From: Atribacterota bacterium
GTDB lineage: Bacteria; Atribacterota; Atribacteria; Atribacterales; Caldatribacteriaceae
Reading direction: 5' to 3'
NCBI GenBank assembly: GCA_039638595.1
Contig: JBDIWM010000023.1
Span: 1 to 34,217 of the forward strand
DNA: 34,217 bases
Below, one piece after another: positions 32,826 to 34,217 of this stretch. The notes below the pieces were generated by a model, which saw only the letters and a list, made by a program, of their open reading frames with translations, did not search any database and was not told where the DNA came from. Within the stretch, counting starts at the first letter, position 1; the number at the start of each line of letters is the position of its first letter. Position numbers and translations under genes: made by a program.

Positions 32826-33974
32826 TTAGTTGCTCTGAGCTTCTCTGTACATGGCCACAATGTTTTCCGGAGGAACATCAGCCTGCACATCGTGCACCGC
32901 ACAGAGGACATACCCATCGGGACCGAGTTCCTGAATACGCCGGCGCACCTCCTGACGCACTTCTTCTTCTTTCCCTCGAGGCAAAACAAAGGTGGTATCC
33001 ACTGCACCCCAGAAACACAGGTCTTTGCCAAACTTTTCTTTCAACACCCTGGTGTCCATCCCCTGGGCCGAAACCTGCACCGGATTCAGAATATCAACCC
33101 CAATCTCAATCAAATCGGGAATAAAGGAAACAATGCTCCCACAGGAATGGTACAGAAGCTTCGCCTGAGGAACGAGCTTTTTGAGGTTCGCAAAATATTC
33201 CTTCTGGAAGGGTTTCACCATTTCCCGGTACACCTTTGGACTCATGATCACACTCTCTGCCGTAGCTAAGTCGTCTCCCACAAAAATGACATCCAAATAC
33301 TCTCCCACTTCCTGCAAGAAAAGACCATAGCGTTTGAGCTGATAGTTGTACATCCCCTCCATCAGGGCCAGAACGAACTCACGGTTCGTCATAAGGTCCA
33401 CCAGGAAATTCTCAAAACCCCGCAGGTACCAGCAGGGTTCAAAAATCCCAGTATCAATCATATCCCCTACCAGAAGATACTTTCCTTCTTCCTTTAACCG
33501 CTTCGCCCGCTCCCGAACTCCGGTTAAATCCATACTCCGTGCTGGATCTGGCCAGGGATACTCCCTCAACTCCTCTACCGATACCCCCGCCAGGGGGTGT
33601 TCCACCATATCGTAATAAAGACCCCCTTCTGGCATATGGTATTTGATTCCAAATTCGTTATAGTAGGTCCATTCGTCAACGATTCGCTTTTGCCAAACAG
33701 GCTGGGGATGAATCCCCCGGGTATCAATCCCCAGAATTTCCAAAACCTCTTCATCGATAAAGACAATCTGGAAATTCTCCATCATGAGACGGGTTTCCTT
33801 TTCCACCCCCAGGAATCGCTTTAGGTTCTCATATGCCACCCTGGTCATGGTGGTACAATTCGTGGTCCCCAGATCAACGGGTACCCGATCTGGAGTTTCA
33901 TGATTAAGGGCCTTCATCGCCCTTTCTCTTCCCGTCACCCCCGCCACACCCCTTTCAGCTCTCAAATCGTCCAT
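32826..33974 (-). CDS. Uroporphyrinogen-decarboxylase-like protein (methyltransferase-type)
   Basis: 382 residues from the ATG at 33974. The sequence resembles the MtaA/CmuA/URO-D superfamily: GRERAMKALNHETPDRVPVD (~15-34), GVDILNPVQVSAQGMD (~290-305), LCFWGAVDTTFVLPRG (~315-330), VPPENIVAMYREAQ at the end. LLYHSCGSIVSF carries His-x-Cys, the zinc-ligand region of the methylcobamide:coenzyme M methyltransferase branch, so a corrinoid or methyl-transfer role is more likely than haem synthesis; arginines that bind uroporphyrinogen were not seen at the N-terminus. Start choice: TAAAAT (33980-33975) abuts the ATG, so a transcript from that box would begin inside the frame. A GTG at 33938, giving VTGRERAM, matches family N-termini better. 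First gene of the large Rnf operon. Confidence 0.8.
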   Translation of the reverse strand: MDDLRAERGVAGVTGRERAMKALNHETPDRVPVDLGTTNCTTMTRVAYENLKRFLGVEKETRLMMENFQIVFIDEEVLEILGIDTRGIHPQPVWQKRIVDEWTYYNEFGIKYHMPEGGLYYDMVEHPLAGVSVEELREYPWPDPARSMDLTGVRERAKRLKEEGKYLLVGDMIDTGIFEPCWYLRGFENFLVDLMTNREFVLALMEGMYNYQLKRYGLFLQEVGEYLDVIFVGDDLATAESVIMSPKVYREMVKPFQKEYFANLKKLVPQAKLLYHSCGSIVSFIPDLIEIGVDILNPVQVSAQGMDTRVLKEKFGKDLCFWGAVDTTFVLPRGKEEEVRQEVRRRIQELGPDGYVLCAVHDVQADVPPENIVAMYREAQSN

Positions 33975-33980
33975 ATTTTA
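33975..33980 (-). promoter_or_regulatory. -10 candidate for the Rnf operon promoter
   Basis: Minus strand TGTGGTAAAAT places TAAAAT immediately before the ATG at 33974. No good -35 was found at 16-18 nt (CTGGTT/TCTGGT). If it works, transcription starts near 33968 and translation must use an internal start such as GTG 33938. This is the only credible box found upstream of the 10.5-kb operon, but it is weak. Confidence 0.35.
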
Positions 33981-33993
33981 CCACATCCATCTG

Positions 33994-34019
33994 AAAAACC
34001 AGAAAAACCCTTGGTTTTT
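33994..34019. terminator. Terminator-like hairpin upstream of the Rnf operon
   Basis: AAAAACCA (33994-34001) pairs perfectly with TGGTTTTT (34012-34019) around a 10-nt loop. The stem is A/T-rich with U-rich ends in both directions. It may end a minus-strand transcript coming from outside the window, keeping it out of the operon. It is short and weak. Confidence 0.4.
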
Positions 34020-34111
34020 CCCCACCGGAAATTATCACCATCTGAACAGGAAGTCAAGATGTCTTATGTTCCTCATCCAGGAGAACCAACATCAAACTCC
34101 TTCCAACTTGC

Positions 34112-34217
34112 CCCTAAATGTATTAATCGAGGAGCCTGCCCTCGAATGGATTAATCGAGGAGCCTGCCCCTGCATGTCTTAAGCAGGGGTCATTCCGGCA
34201 ATCTTTAAGCCGGAATC
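34112..34217. repeat. Array of ~28-nt stem-loop units with TTAA-ended loops
   Basis: Four consecutive units have 9-nt loops starting at 34118, 34146, 34174 and 34200 (spacing 28, 28, 26). Loops are ATGTATTAA, ATGGATTAA, ATGTCTTAA and AATCTTTAA. Arms differ but pair in units 2-4: CCTCGA/TCGAGG (34140-34145 with 34155-34160), CCCCTGC/GCAGGGG (34167-34173 with 34183-34189) and ATTCCGGC/GCCGGAAT (34192-34199 with 34209-34216). Unit 1 shares the right arm of unit 2, but its left arm is mostly unpaired. It is non-coding and runs past the window edge. The last unit, GTCATTCCGGC...GCCGGAATC, resembles widespread palindromic REP/MITE-type repeats. Full extent and function are unknown. Confidence 0.8.

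Noticed and set aside
34048-34073. An additional unit of the hairpin array around AGGAA...TTCCT with ATGTCTTA inside
   Set aside because: The loop is 16 nt, pairing is only five bases, and spacing from the array does not match 28 nt, so it may be chance resemblance.
34112-34217. CRISPR array
   Set aside because: Units are not identical, there are no unique ~30-nt spacers, and no cas gene is seen; the conserved features are hairpin shape and loop.

Overview
The window is chromosomal DNA from an anaerobic, probably thermophilic bacterium. The pointers are a complete Rnf electron-transport operon, an [FeFe]-hydrogenase-type TM1266 regulator homologue, a short thermophile-style alpha-glucan phosphorylase, many Shine-Dalgarno-led genes with frequent GTG/TTG starts, and very tight gene packing. 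Gene content would fit Atribacterota or a similar deep-branching anaerobic lineage. That placement is an inference; no rRNA or phylogenetic marker was tested. No tRNA, rRNA, transposase or CRISPR array was seen.

Layout. (1) 1-4.7 kb: a minus-strand polytopic membrane protein with a spermidine-synthase-like domain, cut by the left edge; then divergent dut and glgP; then a convergent cold-shock protein with its own sigma70 promoter. (2) 4.9-6.8 kb: an EAL-CBS-GGDEF cyclic-di-GMP protein whose 3' end runs 182 bp into the convergent asnS gene. (3) 6.7-13.4 kb, minus strand: a branched-chain-amino-acid-type ABC importer (binding protein, livG, livF, livH, livM) followed by a creatininase-family amidohydrolase and asparaginyl-tRNA synthetase. 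(4) 13.6-17.5 kb, minus strand: a sugar-type ABC importer (binding protein plus two permeases, no ATPase) followed by an isoaspartyl peptidase/asparaginase. (5) 17.7-19.9 kb: a chemoreceptor, then a possible 35-40 residue membrane peptide. (6) 20-22 kb, minus strand: mannose-1-phosphate guanylyltransferase and a secreted DUF2271-like protein. (7) 22.4-23.5 kb: an Fsr-like MFS transporter. (8) 33.97-23.46 kb, minus strand: a continuous run of eleven genes with gaps of 18 nt or less or 4-nt overlaps. In transcription order these are a uroporphyrinogen-decarboxylase-like protein, a TrkH/KtrB potassium channel subunit, biotin carboxylase, rnfC-D-G-E-A-B, an FGGY sugar kinase and the TM1266-family regulator. 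(9) The right edge (34.1 kb on) is non-coding and holds an array of stem-loops.

How the genes work together. Two importers feed amino acids/amides and sugars or oligosaccharides into the cell, each followed by a hydrolase that may process the imported compound. In both, a hairpin directly after the binding-protein gene probably lets that gene be expressed above the membrane and ATPase subunits. The large operon joins redox-driven ion pumping (Rnf: ferredoxin to NAD+) with K+ uptake, biotin-dependent carboxylation and sugar phosphorylation.

The least conventional signal is at 34.11-34.22 kb. There, four stem-loop units at about 28-nt spacing each have a 9-nt loop ending in TTAA, while the stems differ in sequence but keep pairing in the last three units. 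The array continues past the window edge.
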